Assembly: GCA_031963445.1 (NCBI GenBank)
Contig: JASSUH010000001.1
Span: 372,001-436,000, forward strand
Length of the DNA: 64,000 nt
Direction: 5' to 3'
DNA from: JASSUD01 sp031963445
GTDB taxonomy: Bacteria > Pseudomonadota > Gammaproteobacteria > Burkholderiales > Burkholderiaceae
Part shown: positions 46,114-54,382 of the stretch, in pieces
Numbering within the stretch: position 1 is the stretch's first letter
How the letters are laid out: each line of letters starts with the position of its first letter
Position numbers and translations under genes: made by a program
Notes under the pieces: generated by a model
Seen by the model: only the letters and a program-made list of their open reading frames with translations
What the model was told of the DNA's origin: nothing
Databases searched by the model: none

Positions 46114-47478
46114 TTAAACTTTTTCCAACGCTGCTTGGTGGGCCGCGGCCATTTTGCTTTCCAGATAATGAATGCTGGTGCCCCCTTCGATAAAATTCGC
46201 ATCCAACATCAATTCACGGTGCAGCGGAATATTGGTGTAAATACCTTCGACCACCATCTCAGAAAGTGCAATGCGCATTCGTTTGATCGCTTGCTCACGG
46301 GTCGCGCCGTAAGCGATCACCTTACCAATCATAGAATCATAATGCGGCGGCACAAAATAGCCGGTGTAAGCATGCGAATCGACTCGAATACCTGGCCCAC
46401 CAGGCGCATGCAGTAAAGTAATCAGTCCCGCAGAGGGCGTGAATTTGACCGCATGCTCAGCATTGATACGGCACTCAATGGCATGGCCGCTAAACGTGAC
46501 ATCGCGCTGCTTAGGCAAACGTTCACCAGCTGCTACAAGAATTTGCGCTTGTACAATATCAAAGCCGGTAATCATCTCAGTCACCGGGTGCTCAACCTGC
46601 ACCCGTGTGTTCATTTCGATAAAGAAAAACTCGTTATTTTCATAGAGAAATTCAAACGTGCCAGCACCTATGTAACCCATCTTCTTACATGCATCAGCAC
46701 AGCGTGTTGCTAGGCGTTCAATCGCACGTCGAGGAATATGCGGTGCTGGGGCCTCTTCAATAATTTTTTGGTGGCGGCGCTGCATTGAACAATCACGCTC
46801 GCCAAGCCAAATGGCCCCTTTGTGCTTGTCGGCTAAGATTTGAATTTCGATATGGCGTGGATTTTCGAGGAATTTCTCCATATACACTTGGGGGTTACCA
46901 AATGCAGTCGCTGCTTCTTGCCGCGTCATGCTCACCGCATTGCTCAACGCTGCTTCGGTATGCACAATGCGCATGCCCCGTCCACCGCCGCCGCCTGCAG
47001 CTTTAATAATGACAGGATAACCAATGCTGCGCGCGATCGCCTTCACTTCTTTCGGATCCTCCGGCAACGCCCCATCAGAGCCGGGCACGCAAGGCACGCC
47101 TGCTTTAAGCATCGCTTGTTTGGCAGAAACTTTATCGCCCATTAAACGAATGGTTTCCGGCCTTGGTCCAATAAAGGTAAAGCCCGATTGTTCAACGCGC
47201 TCAGCAAAATCTGCGTTTTCTGAGAGAAAGCCATAGCCAGGATGAATCGCTTCAGCATCAGTGACTTCAGCCGCACTGATCAAGGCCGGCATATTCAAAT
47301 AGGAAAGCGCTGACGCAGCTGGCCCAATACACACAGCCTCATCCGCAAGCCGCACATACTTGGCTTCTTTGTCAGCCTCTGAATAGACCACAACAGTTTT
47401 TATACCAAGCTCGCGGCACGCGCGTTGAACACGTAGCGCAATCTCGCCACGGTTAGCAATCAGGATCTTTTCAAACAT
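46114..47478 (-). CDS. accC: Acetyl-CoA carboxylase, biotin carboxylase subunit
   Basis: Carboxylates the biotin of AccB using ATP and bicarbonate, the first step of fatty acid synthesis. The 454 residues begin MFEKILIANRGEIALRVQRA and show the ATP-grasp glycine loop KAAGGGGGRGMR, the ERDCSMQRRHQKIIEEAPAP signature and the active-site EMNTRVQVEHPVTEM. It follows accB on the same strand, with a type A repeat between. Confidence 0.99.
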   Translation of the reverse strand: MFEKILIANRGEIALRVQRACRELGIKTVVVYSEADKEAKYVRLADEAVCIGPAASALSYLNMPALISAAEVTDAEAIHPGYGFLSENADFAERVEQSGFTFIGPRPETIRLMGDKVSAKQAMLKAGVPCVPGSDGALPEDPKEVKAIARSIGYPVIIKAAGGGGGRGMRIVHTEAALSNAVSMTRQEAATAFGNPQVYMEKFLENPRHIEIQILADKHKGAIWLGERDCSMQRRHQKIIEEAPAPHIPRRAIERLATRCADACKKMGYIGAGTFEFLYENNEFFFIEMNTRVQVEHPVTEMITGFDIVQAQILVAAGERLPKQRDVTFSGHAIECRINAEHAVKFTPSAGLITLLHAPGGPGIRVDSHAYTGYFVPPHYDSMIGKVIAYGATREQAIKRMRIALSEMVVEGIYTNIPLHRELMLDANFIEGGTSIHYLESKMAAAHQAALEKV

Positions 47479-47613
47479 ACCAATCCAATAACAGTAAATT
47501 TTTTGAATCTATGCGAAGCCTTCCCAGTGGGCCCTTACTTAATGTAGAGGGAGTTAGGAGCGCAGCAGCCAGCGTGTGTTCAGGCATATCGAATGCTCGA
47601 CAGGCACTACCCT

Positions 47614-47745
47614 AAGAGCTTGTTCACGATTTTTCTAACAGCCTAAGCAGGTTTTTCACAAAGCTCAGATAGAGGCGGTTGGGGTGACGAAGGAACCCCA
47701 ACCGCCTACCAAGCACCTCTCAGGGCCCCGTTCTAAACAAGTTCT
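47614..47745. repeat. Type A palindromic repeat abutting the accB stop
   Basis: AGAGCTTGTTCACGATTTTT at the left and CTAAACAAGTTCT at the right. It holds only one inner palindrome (GTTGGGGTGACG / GGAACCCCAACC) and the segment 'gtttttcacaaagctcagatagagg' seen inverted at 41963-42157. The last base is the first base of the TTA that encodes the accB stop on the minus strand. The rest of the accB-accC spacer (47479-47613) shows no feature. Confidence 0.82.
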
Positions 47746-48206
47746 TAGCCAATCACAAATAAGGTCTGGCCAAATTCCACTGCCTGGCCGTTTTCGACAC
47801 AAATTTCTTTTACAACACCCGCTTTATCTGCCTCAATTTCGTTTAGCAGTTTCATGGCTTCAATAATGCATAGGGTCTGGCCTTCGCGCACGGTATCCCC
47901 AATCTGCACGAAAGGTTCTGCGCCAGGTGAAGAAGCGCGATAGAAAGTCCCTACCATGGGCGAGGTCAATAAATGAACATTTGGCGCGGGCGCCACCGGT
48001 GCTGCATTTTCCACCGGAACCATAGACGCCGCAGGAGCGGTTTGCGTAAACGTAGTTAACTGTGCTTCTGGTGCGACGGCAGGCATATAAACCGGCGGCA
48101 CACTTTTAACGATGCGAACCGTACTTTCCCCCTCGGTCACTTCTAATTCTGCAATATTAGATTCCGACACGAGGTCGAGTAGGGTTTTTAACTTGCGTAA
48201 ATCCAT
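47745..48206 (-). CDS. accB: Biotin carboxyl carrier protein of acetyl-CoA carboxylase
   Basis: Carries biotin between the carboxylase and transferase parts of acetyl-CoA carboxylase. The 153 residues begin MDLRKLKTLLDLVSESNIAE, have a Pro/Ala-rich linker (about 40-75) and end with the biotinyl domain (SPMVGTFYRASSPGAEPFVQ and the biotin-site EAMKLLNEIEADKAG with Lys in AMK). GGGAAT precedes the ATG. It follows aroQ and precedes accC, the common beta-proteobacterial order. Confidence 0.98.
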   Translation of the reverse strand: MDLRKLKTLLDLVSESNIAELEVTEGESTVRIVKSVPPVYMPAVAPEAQLTTFTQTAPAASMVPVENAAPVAPAPNVHLLTSPMVGTFYRASSPGAEPFVQIGDTVREGQTLCIIEAMKLLNEIEADKAGVVKEICVENGQAVEFGQTLFVIG

Positions 48207-48237
48207 TGAGATATTCCCTTTCTTATATCTATGCCTA

Positions 48238-48340
48238 AGAACCTGTTTAGGCTTTCTCTGGCGCTCTTGCGCCTTCTTGCCGTACTAGTTGTACTGTCTG
48301 CAACGGCGCAGGTCACCAGGAAAACCCTAAATCGGGTTCT
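48238..48340. repeat. Type B palindromic repeat
   Basis: AGAACCTGTTTAGGCTTTCT at the left, CCTAAATCGGGTTCT at the right, and the core 'ttgccgtactagttgtactg' in the centre. It lies in the aroQ-accB spacer and is flanked by TAA on both sides. Confidence 0.88.
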
Positions 48341-48343
48341 AAA

Positions 48344-48398
48344 GAAGCGCTGAATTAGCTGGGAGCAAAGCGTCGCTCTCGATTCATTCAGCACCTCC
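48344..48398. repeat. Type D repeat, short form
   Basis: GAAGCGCTGAATTAGCTGGG at the left and CGATTCATTCAGCACCTCC at the right are inverses with little between. It directly follows a type B repeat and has no central core. It ends 17 bp from the aroQ stop. Confidence 0.75.
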
Positions 48399-48414
48399 CC
48401 GACACGCGCAATAT

Positions 48415-48861
48415 TTATTTAGCAGTAGCGATGCCTAGAGCAAAATCAAGCGCAAACAAATAACCTTGCCAACCAAAGCCGCAGATTACACCTTGCGCTA
48501 GGTCGGAGAAAAACGATTTGTGCCGAAAAACATCACGGCGGTAAATATTGGATAAATGTACTTCTACAAACGGAATGTCAACGCCTGTTAATGCATCGCG
48601 CAAAGCCACACTAGTATGCGTATAAGCGGCAGGATTAATAATCACAAAATCAACGCCATCTCGCTGCGCCTGATGCACACGGTCTATTAGTGCCCCTTCG
48701 CAATTACTTTGGAAAGTCTCTAATAGCACGCTCTTAGCCTGCGCACGTGCAATGAGCTTTTGATTAATCTCATCTAGTGTCAAACGACCATAAATTTCTG
48801 GTTCGCGCTGCCCAAGTAAATTGAGATTGGGACCATGCAATACCAATATGCGTGAAACCAT
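48415..48861 (-). CDS. aroQ: 3-dehydroquinate dehydratase, type II
   Basis: Third step of the shikimate pathway. The 148 residues begin MVSRILVLHGPNLNLLGQRE and show the active-site Tyr in EPEIYGRLTLDEI, QSNCEGALIDRVHQA, INPAAYTHTSVALRDAL and EVHLSNIYRRDVFRHKSFFS. I take the ATG at 48861; a TTG three codons earlier is in frame. It is first of the aroQ-accB-accC group. Confidence 0.97.
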   Translation of the reverse strand: MVSRILVLHGPNLNLLGQREPEIYGRLTLDEINQKLIARAQAKSVLLETFQSNCEGALIDRVHQAQRDGVDFVIINPAAYTHTSVALRDALTGVDIPFVEVHLSNIYRRDVFRHKSFFSDLAQGVICGFGWQGYLFALDFALGIATAK

Positions 48862-48954
48862 ATAAGTCAAATTCTGAAAAATGGGCGAACTTTACCGTTT
48901 AATCAGAGAAATTGTCCAGTTTTTGTATCATTTAAAATACTTATCAAACGTTTT

Positions 48955-49047
48955 AGAACCCATTTAGCATTTTCATGATGGCCTTACGCCGACGCAAATA
49001 GTACATCTGGAGGCGCCAGGGCATCAGAAAAATCCTAAATAGGCTCT
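48955..49047. repeat. Type B palindromic repeat, degenerate, abutting a stop codon
   Basis: AGAACCCATTTAGCATTTTC at the left and CCTAAATAGGCTCT at the right; the core is shortened to 'gcaaatagtacatctgg'. The final base coincides with the first base of the minus-strand stop codon of the TlpA gene. Confidence 0.75.
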
Positions 49048-49589
49048 TACAACGCATCTAGTTGCGTTGATAACTCTTTCAAACGTTCTCTCTTCTTTGT
49101 AATGCTGCCAAGCAGCGTGCTACGGACCTTGCCTGAAGCATCGATGAATACCGTAAAAGGTAACCCACCTTGTGTATTGCCCATTGCATGGGCAAGTTCT
49201 AAGCCTTCATAGCCAGCGCTATAAAGTGGGTAATTTACTTTTAATTTCTGCGTAAATTGCGCGATGTTCGCAACAGAATCGACAGCGATACCGATAAATT
49301 GAACGCCTTTTGCCGCATATTTATTTTGTAACTCAGATAATACAGGCATCTCTTCAACGCATGGCTCACACCAAGCCGCCCAAAAATTAACCACGAGTGG
49401 CTTCCCTCGATATTGAACAAGTGATTGTGCACGCCCACTTTGATCAGTCAACTTAGCTTGCCACAATGCAGCAAGATTAGTGACTGGCCTAGGCTGTGCC
49501 ATAAAAAAACGCCAGCTAGCAGACAAGCCAAGCGCGCAAGCAACGCCCCCAAGCAACCACATCAATATAAAAAGCCGTTTTATTTTCAT
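49047..49589 (-). CDS. TlpA-type thiol:disulfide protein
   Basis: The 180 residues have an N-terminal signal anchor (LFILMWLLGGVACALGLSAS) and a thioredoxin fold of the TlpA/ResA type. The active site is WAAWCEPCVEEMPVL (WCxxC) and GGLPFTVFIDASGKV holds the cis-proline. It keeps the usual WC, unlike the protein at 39034, so the two probably have different partners in the periplasm. Its start faces the mpl gene. Confidence 0.92.
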   Translation of the reverse strand: MKIKRLFILMWLLGGVACALGLSASWRFFMAQPRPVTNLAALWQAKLTDQSGRAQSLVQYRGKPLVVNFWAAWCEPCVEEMPVLSELQNKYAAKGVQFIGIAVDSVANIAQFTQKLKVNYPLYSAGYEGLELAHAMGNTQGGLPFTVFIDASGKVRSTLLGSITKKRERLKELSTQLDAL

Positions 49590-49634
49590 TGCAAAATCTC
49601 AGTCAATCGGTGCTACATCAGACGATTCATTTTT

Positions 49635-49737
49635 AGAAATCTCTGCATAACCTTACGGGCCAGGCAGGCTGATACAGACAGTACATTAGTACAGCATAAC
49701 GATACAAGGGCGCCAGGGAGAGCCTAAACCACCCTCT
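49635..49737. repeat. Chimeric repeat: type C left end, type B right end
   Basis: The left end reads AGAAATCTCTGCATAACC and 'gggccaggcagg' (type C). The middle has 'gacagtacattagtacagc' (shared core). The right end reads GGGCGCCAGGGAGAGCC then TAAACC (type B). It lies 50 bp before the mpl start. Confidence 0.75.
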
Positions 49738-49786
49738 TAAAGGGTAGAATGCGATGCTTTGATACATCTTTTTTCGACACCCCCCA

Positions 49787-51175
49787 ATGCATATCCACAT
49801 CCTTGGTATTTGCGGCACTTTTATGGGCGGCCTTGCTTTGCTCGCCCGCGCAGCTGGCCACCGAGTAACCGGTTGCGACGCTCAAGTTTATCCGCCAATG
49901 AGCACACAACTTGAGGCGCAAGGTATTGAGTTAATCGACGGTTATGATGTTGCTCAACTCGAGTTAGCGCCTGATATTTATGTGATTGGCAATGTGATTA
50001 AGCGCGGCAATCCTTTAATGGAGGCTATCCTTGATCGAGGCTTACCGTATATATCCGGTCCGCAATGGCTCAGCGAACATGTGTTAGCTAATAAATGGGT
50101 ACTCGCGGTCGCCGGCACGCATGGCAAAACCACGACAGCTTCCATGCTTACTTGGCTGCTTGAAGCAGCTGGTCTCAATCCAAGCTTTTTGATTGGTGGT
50201 GTGCCACTTAATTTTGGTATCTCGGCTCGTCTTAACCCCGACTCAAATTTTTTTGTGATTGAGGCAGATGAATATGACACAGCGTTTTTTGATAAGCGCT
50301 CAAAATTTGTCCACTACCGCCCTCGGACCGTTATTCTCAATAATCTCGAGTACGATCATGCTGACATTTTCGCTGATCTTGCCGCGATTGAAACCCAATT
50401 TCATCATTTAGTGCGCATCGTACCTGCTTCTGGACGCCTCCTTGTGAATGGTCAAGATGACGCTTTACAGCGTGTCATCGAGCGTGGCTGTTGGAGTGAA
50501 CTTGAGTATTTTGATGCACCCAACGGATGGCAGGCGCAAGTTATTGAGGGTGCCTCTGACGCAGAAGAAAAATTCGCTATCACTTGGCAAGGACAGCCAG
50601 TTGGAACAGTCAACTGGACCCTGCAAGGTGCGCATAATCGATGCAATGCACTCGCTGCTATTGCTGCAGCACGTCACCTAGGAGTACTGCCCGAGCAAGG
50701 AACAGCTGCACTAAGCAATTTTCAGGGTGTTAAACGCCGCATGGAAGTGCGAGGTAGTGTGAATGGCATCACCTTATACGATGATTTTGCGCACCATCCA
50801 ACTGCGATCGGCACAACCATTGCAGGCTTGCGTGCTCGAATTGGAGAAAAAGCACGTATTCTCGCCATCCTTGAGCCACGCTCTAACACGATGAAACTTG
50901 GCACGATGAAAGTACTCCTGTTAACTAGCTTGGCGGGCGCTGATTTAATCTTTGGCTATAGTTCAAAAGAAGGACGTGAGGCAATAAACTGGGATTTAGC
51001 ACTAACGCTGGCACCATTAGGCGAAAATCGTGCGCATGCGTTTCACGATCTGGACCAACTCATCAATGCCGTTGCGCTAAACGCGCGTGCTGGCGACCAT
51101 ATCGTAGTGATGAGTAACGGCGGATTTGGTGGCATTCACGAGAAGTTACTGGCGGTACTCGCAAACGCTGAATAA
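49787..51175 (+). CDS. mpl: UDP-N-acetylmuramate:L-alanyl-gamma-D-glutamyl-meso-diaminopimelate ligase
   Basis: Recycles murein tripeptide by joining it to UDP-N-acetylmuramate. The 462 residues show the Mur ligase pattern: HIHILGICGTFMGGLALLAR, the ATP-binding VAGTHGKTTTASML, EADEYDTAFFDKRSKF, NNLEYDHADIF, and VYDDFAHHPTAI-like LYDDFAHHPTAIGTTI. The last codons and the stop (ACGCTGAATAAA) are the left end of a type D repeat, so the C-terminus has been reshaped by the insertion. Confidence 0.97.
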   Translation: MHIHILGICGTFMGGLALLARAAGHRVTGCDAQVYPPMSTQLEAQGIELIDGYDVAQLELAPDIYVIGNVIKRGNPLMEAILDRGLPYISGPQWLSEHVLANKWVLAVAGTHGKTTTASMLTWLLEAAGLNPSFLIGGVPLNFGISARLNPDSNFFVIEADEYDTAFFDKRSKFVHYRPRTVILNNLEYDHADIFADLAAIETQFHHLVRIVPASGRLLVNGQDDALQRVIERGCWSELEYFDAPNGWQAQVIEGASDAEEKFAITWQGQPVGTVNWTLQGAHNRCNALAAIAAARHLGVLPEQGTAALSNFQGVKRRMEVRGSVNGITLYDDFAHHPTAIGTTIAGLRARIGEKARILAILEPRSNTMKLGTMKVLLLTSLAGADLIFGYSSKEGREAINWDLALTLAPLGENRAHAFHDLDQLINAVALNARAGDHIVVMSNGGFGGIHEKLLAVLANAE

Positions 51176-51285
51176 ACCGAGAGCGGCAGGGAGGTCAACT
51201 GAGGCCTCCTTGCCATACTAGTTTAGTACTTGCCCTGAGATTGCAGCTATTTATCCTGCCGCTCTCGACTTATTCAATCGTCTCC
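51165..51285. repeat. Type D palindromic repeat overlapping the mpl stop
   Basis: ACGCTGAATAAACCGAGAGC at the left and GCTCTCGACTTATTCAATCG at the right are inverses. The centre 'ccttgccatactagtttagtac' is the shared core. The TAA of mpl (51173-51175) lies inside the left end. Confidence 0.85.
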
Positions 51286-51345
51286 ATAAAAATTTAAGTT
51301 TTACGGCATCACTTATTCAAACAGCCGTCCAAAGAGAGTTTTTCA

Positions 51346-53334
51346 GTGAACATTTTTTTTGAAGAATCAGGAAGCTTTAAAACCGGCGCCATCTTGTCGC
51401 GCCAAGGTGAAGCACTGCAAGTTGAATTGCCTGGTGGCAGACGCGCGAAAGTTAAAGCAAAAGAAATCTTAATTGAATTTGATGCCCCTTCACTGACTGA
51501 TTGGATGCACGCCGCCAATGAATGCGCTCAGCAAATTGACTTGGACTTTCTGTGGGAATGTGCATCAGACGAAGAGTTTCATTTCCTAAAATTGGCTGAT
51601 GAATATTTTGGCGCAAGCGCTGCCCCTTCTGAGCGCGCCGCACTCGCATTAAAGCTACACGGCGCACCTGCTTATTTTCGCCGCAAAGGTCGTGGTTTTT
51701 ATCAGCGTGCCCCAGCTGAACAATTAAAAGCAGCGCTTGCAGCATTTGAACGACGCCGGCAGCAAGCCGAAATCCAGGCAGGCTATGAAACAGAATTGAA
51801 AAACCTCCGTTTGCCTGACGCTTTCAACAATAAAGCGCTCGCGTTATTAACCCACCCTGATAAAAGCTCGCTTGAATATAAAGCCCTCGACGCTGCCTCT
51901 GCGACGCTGGGCAAATCGCATGCTCAGCTAATGATCGACTGTGGCGGTATAACGTCACCCCGTGCTTTGCATGAGGGACGTTTTTTAGCTGAACACTTTC
52001 CACGCGGCGCGGATTTTCCTGAAAGTGCCAAACTAAATTTAACAGCGGCGCAACTCAATAAGTTGCCTGCGGCTGAGGTGCAGGCATTTTCGATTGATGA
52101 TGTCACCACCACTGAAATCGACGATGCTTTTTCCGTGCAGCACTTGGCTGATGGACGTATCCGGATTGGCATTCACATTGCCGCGCCAGCGCTTGGCATT
52201 AAACCCGAGGACGCGATTGACGCCATCGCACGCGAGCGCTTATCCACGGTGTATATGCCAGGCGAAAAAATCACGATGCTGCCCGAGGCCGTGGTTGATG
52301 TCTTTACACTCAAAGAAGGAGGGCATCGGCCTGCGCTTTCGTTATATGTGATTATTGATAGCGCCTCACAACAAGTGGTGACGAGTGAGACCCGCTTAGA
52401 AAGCGTTTTTATTGCGCACAACCTTCGCTATCACCAACTTGATGACGTGGTAACAGAAGAGGCGCTTGCGACAGGCAGTGGTGACTATCCGTATAAAGAT
52501 GAAATCGCTGTACTTTGGCCCCTCGCCCAAGCCCTAAACGAAAAGCGGCAGCAAGCGCGCATTGGCTATGGACTAAAACGAGAAACCCAGCAACACGCTG
52601 AATTTAGCTTTTATATTGATAACGAGCACGTCACTATCCTGCCTCGGCCACGTCATTCACCCATTGGCTTAATCGTCGCTGAGCTGGCTATCTTGGCCAA
52701 CAGCACATGGGGCGAGTTACTGGCTGAGCATGGTGTACCGGGCATCTATCGGATACAACGCTCATTTGGCGCCAACCGCACCCGCATGCAACTCACGCCC
52801 GCCCCACACGAAGGCTTAGGGGTTGCGCAATATGCGTGGAGCACATCGCCGCTACGCCGCTATGTCGATCTCGTTAATCAGTGGCAATTAATTTCTTGTG
52901 CAGAAGATGGTGTCGCGGCCAAATTAACCGCACCCTTTAAACCCAAAGACGCCATGCTGTATGCGATCACGCAAAGCTTCACCGACACTTACGCCGCCTA
53001 TAACGAACACCAAAGACGGATGGAACGTTTCTGGTGCTTGCGTTGGCTACAACAGGAAAAGCGCGAGCGCGTAGTAGCTTCGGTGATAAAAGGCGACCTG
53101 GTACGGTTTGACGAAATTCCGCTAACGCTTAATGTGCCGGGCCTTGGCATTCAACCTAACGGAGCTAAACTCCTGCTGGATATTTTGCATACCGATGAAC
53201 TGATTTTGGATACCTCATGCCGCCTGGTACAGGTATTAAGCACGGCCGAGACGCCACCAGCTGAACAGACTCCTCCATCAGATGCGGTTGAAAACACCGT
53301 TCACAGTGAGGCAGAGGCCGACACGAATGCATAA
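51346..53334 (+). CDS. RNB domain exoribonuclease (RNase II family)
   Basis: 3'-5' exoribonuclease. The 662 residues begin at a GTG (MNIFFEESGSFKTGAILSRQ), have an N-terminal barrel-like part, then the RNB catalytic domain with VTTTEIDDAFSVQHLADGRI (metal-binding aspartates), YMPGEKITMLPEAVVDVFTL, and TSPLRRYVDLVNQWQL. The C-terminal part is a short S1-like barrel and an acidic tail. The group differs from classical RNase II/R in its N-terminus. It overlaps aroE by eight bases, as in relatives. Confidence 0.94.
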   Translation: MNIFFEESGSFKTGAILSRQGEALQVELPGGRRAKVKAKEILIEFDAPSLTDWMHAANECAQQIDLDFLWECASDEEFHFLKLADEYFGASAAPSERAALALKLHGAPAYFRRKGRGFYQRAPAEQLKAALAAFERRRQQAEIQAGYETELKNLRLPDAFNNKALALLTHPDKSSLEYKALDAASATLGKSHAQLMIDCGGITSPRALHEGRFLAEHFPRGADFPESAKLNLTAAQLNKLPAAEVQAFSIDDVTTTEIDDAFSVQHLADGRIRIGIHIAAPALGIKPEDAIDAIARERLSTVYMPGEKITMLPEAVVDVFTLKEGGHRPALSLYVIIDSASQQVVTSETRLESVFIAHNLRYHQLDDVVTEEALATGSGDYPYKDEIAVLWPLAQALNEKRQQARIGYGLKRETQQHAEFSFYIDNEHVTILPRPRHSPIGLIVAELAILANSTWGELLAEHGVPGIYRIQRSFGANRTRMQLTPAPHEGLGVAQYAWSTSPLRRYVDLVNQWQLISCAEDGVAAKLTAPFKPKDAMLYAITQSFTDTYAAYNEHQRRMERFWCLRWLQQEKRERVVASVIKGDLVRFDEIPLTLNVPGLGIQPNGAKLLLDILHTDELILDTSCRLVQVLSTAETPPAEQTPPSDAVENTVHSEAEADTNA

Positions 53335-54202
53335 AGTCGAAAATACTGACAAAGCTTCTTATGCTGTCATTGGCAACCCGATTGAACATAGCCAATCTCC
53401 TTTTATTCATAGCTGCTTTGCTAACCAAACAAATGAGCCTATTGAATACATTCGTTTACTAGCGCCTGTTGACGGCTTTGAGAAAACCGTGCGCGAATTT
53501 GTCGCACAGGGGGGGCAGGGCCTTAATGTAACGACACCGTTTAAATTAGAGGCCTATGCGCTGGCAGACGCCTTGTCTGAACGTGCCGCGGCTGCAGGCT
53601 CAGTGAATACCTTGCGCGTACAAGATGGGCACTTATATGGTGACAATACAGACGGCATTGGTTTGGTGCGTGATCTTGTGCATAACCACGGCTTCGCATT
53701 AGGCCAGTCTCGCATCCTGCTATTAGGCGCTGGCGGCGCTGCACGTGGGGTACTGCTGCCGTTATTAGATAAACGGCCTGCCGAAATTGTCATTCTCAAC
53801 CGTACCGCTGAGCGCGCAGCTGAGCTTGCGCAGCATTTCTCAGAGGCAGCTCAAAGCGCGGACTGCCGGCTAATTGGTGGCGATCACACAGTGGCACATG
53901 GCCCATTTGATCTAATCATCAACGCGACCACTAGTAGCCTAAATGGAGCGCTGCCCGACTTCGATAACACCGCGTTCACCCGTCACACATTAGCTTACGA
54001 CCTAATGTATAGCGCTCAACCTACCGCTTTTATGCAACATGCCAGCGCCCACCAAGCCCATACTACTGACGGACTTGGCATGCTCGTTGAACAAGCGGCT
54101 GAGTCATTTTTTATTTGGCGTGGTGTACACCCTGATAGTGGGCCAGTGCTAAAGGAATTGAGGCAGAAGCTAACGCTTCCTTCTGAGATTAAGGCCGATT
54201 GA
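53327..54202 (+). CDS. aroE: Shikimate dehydrogenase (NADP)
   Basis: Reduces 3-dehydroshikimate to shikimate. The start is taken as the ATG at 53327, which overlaps the previous stop (ATGCATAA) and gives 291 residues. Motifs are VIGNPIEHSQSPFIH, LNVTTPFKLEAYALAD, the DNTDGIGLVRDL loop, the nucleotide-binding LLLGAGGAARGVLLPLLD and TDGLGMLVEQAAESFFIW. The Lys in TPFK and the Asp in DNTDG form the catalytic pair. It is probably cotranscribed with the RNB gene. Confidence 0.98.
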   Translation: MHKVENTDKASYAVIGNPIEHSQSPFIHSCFANQTNEPIEYIRLLAPVDGFEKTVREFVAQGGQGLNVTTPFKLEAYALADALSERAAAAGSVNTLRVQDGHLYGDNTDGIGLVRDLVHNHGFALGQSRILLLGAGGAARGVLLPLLDKRPAEIVILNRTAERAAELAQHFSEAAQSADCRLIGGDHTVAHGPFDLIINATTSSLNGALPDFDNTAFTRHTLAYDLMYSAQPTAFMQHASAHQAHTTDGLGMLVEQAAESFFIWRGVHPDSGPVLKELRQKLTLPSEIKAD

Positions 54203-54382
54203 GGAATTGGCGCAGATCTATCATCGCTACACTCTCCTATCTTATAAAAATAAACGGCGAATATTTTTTATAAAACTATTCTCTAATCAAGAACTTCGCT
54301 TCGTTTATCTTTTTTTCGCTCTTCTGGCGTTTTTATATTTTTCATAGCATAGATTTTAAAAATATTTTTTAAAAATCTTGCT

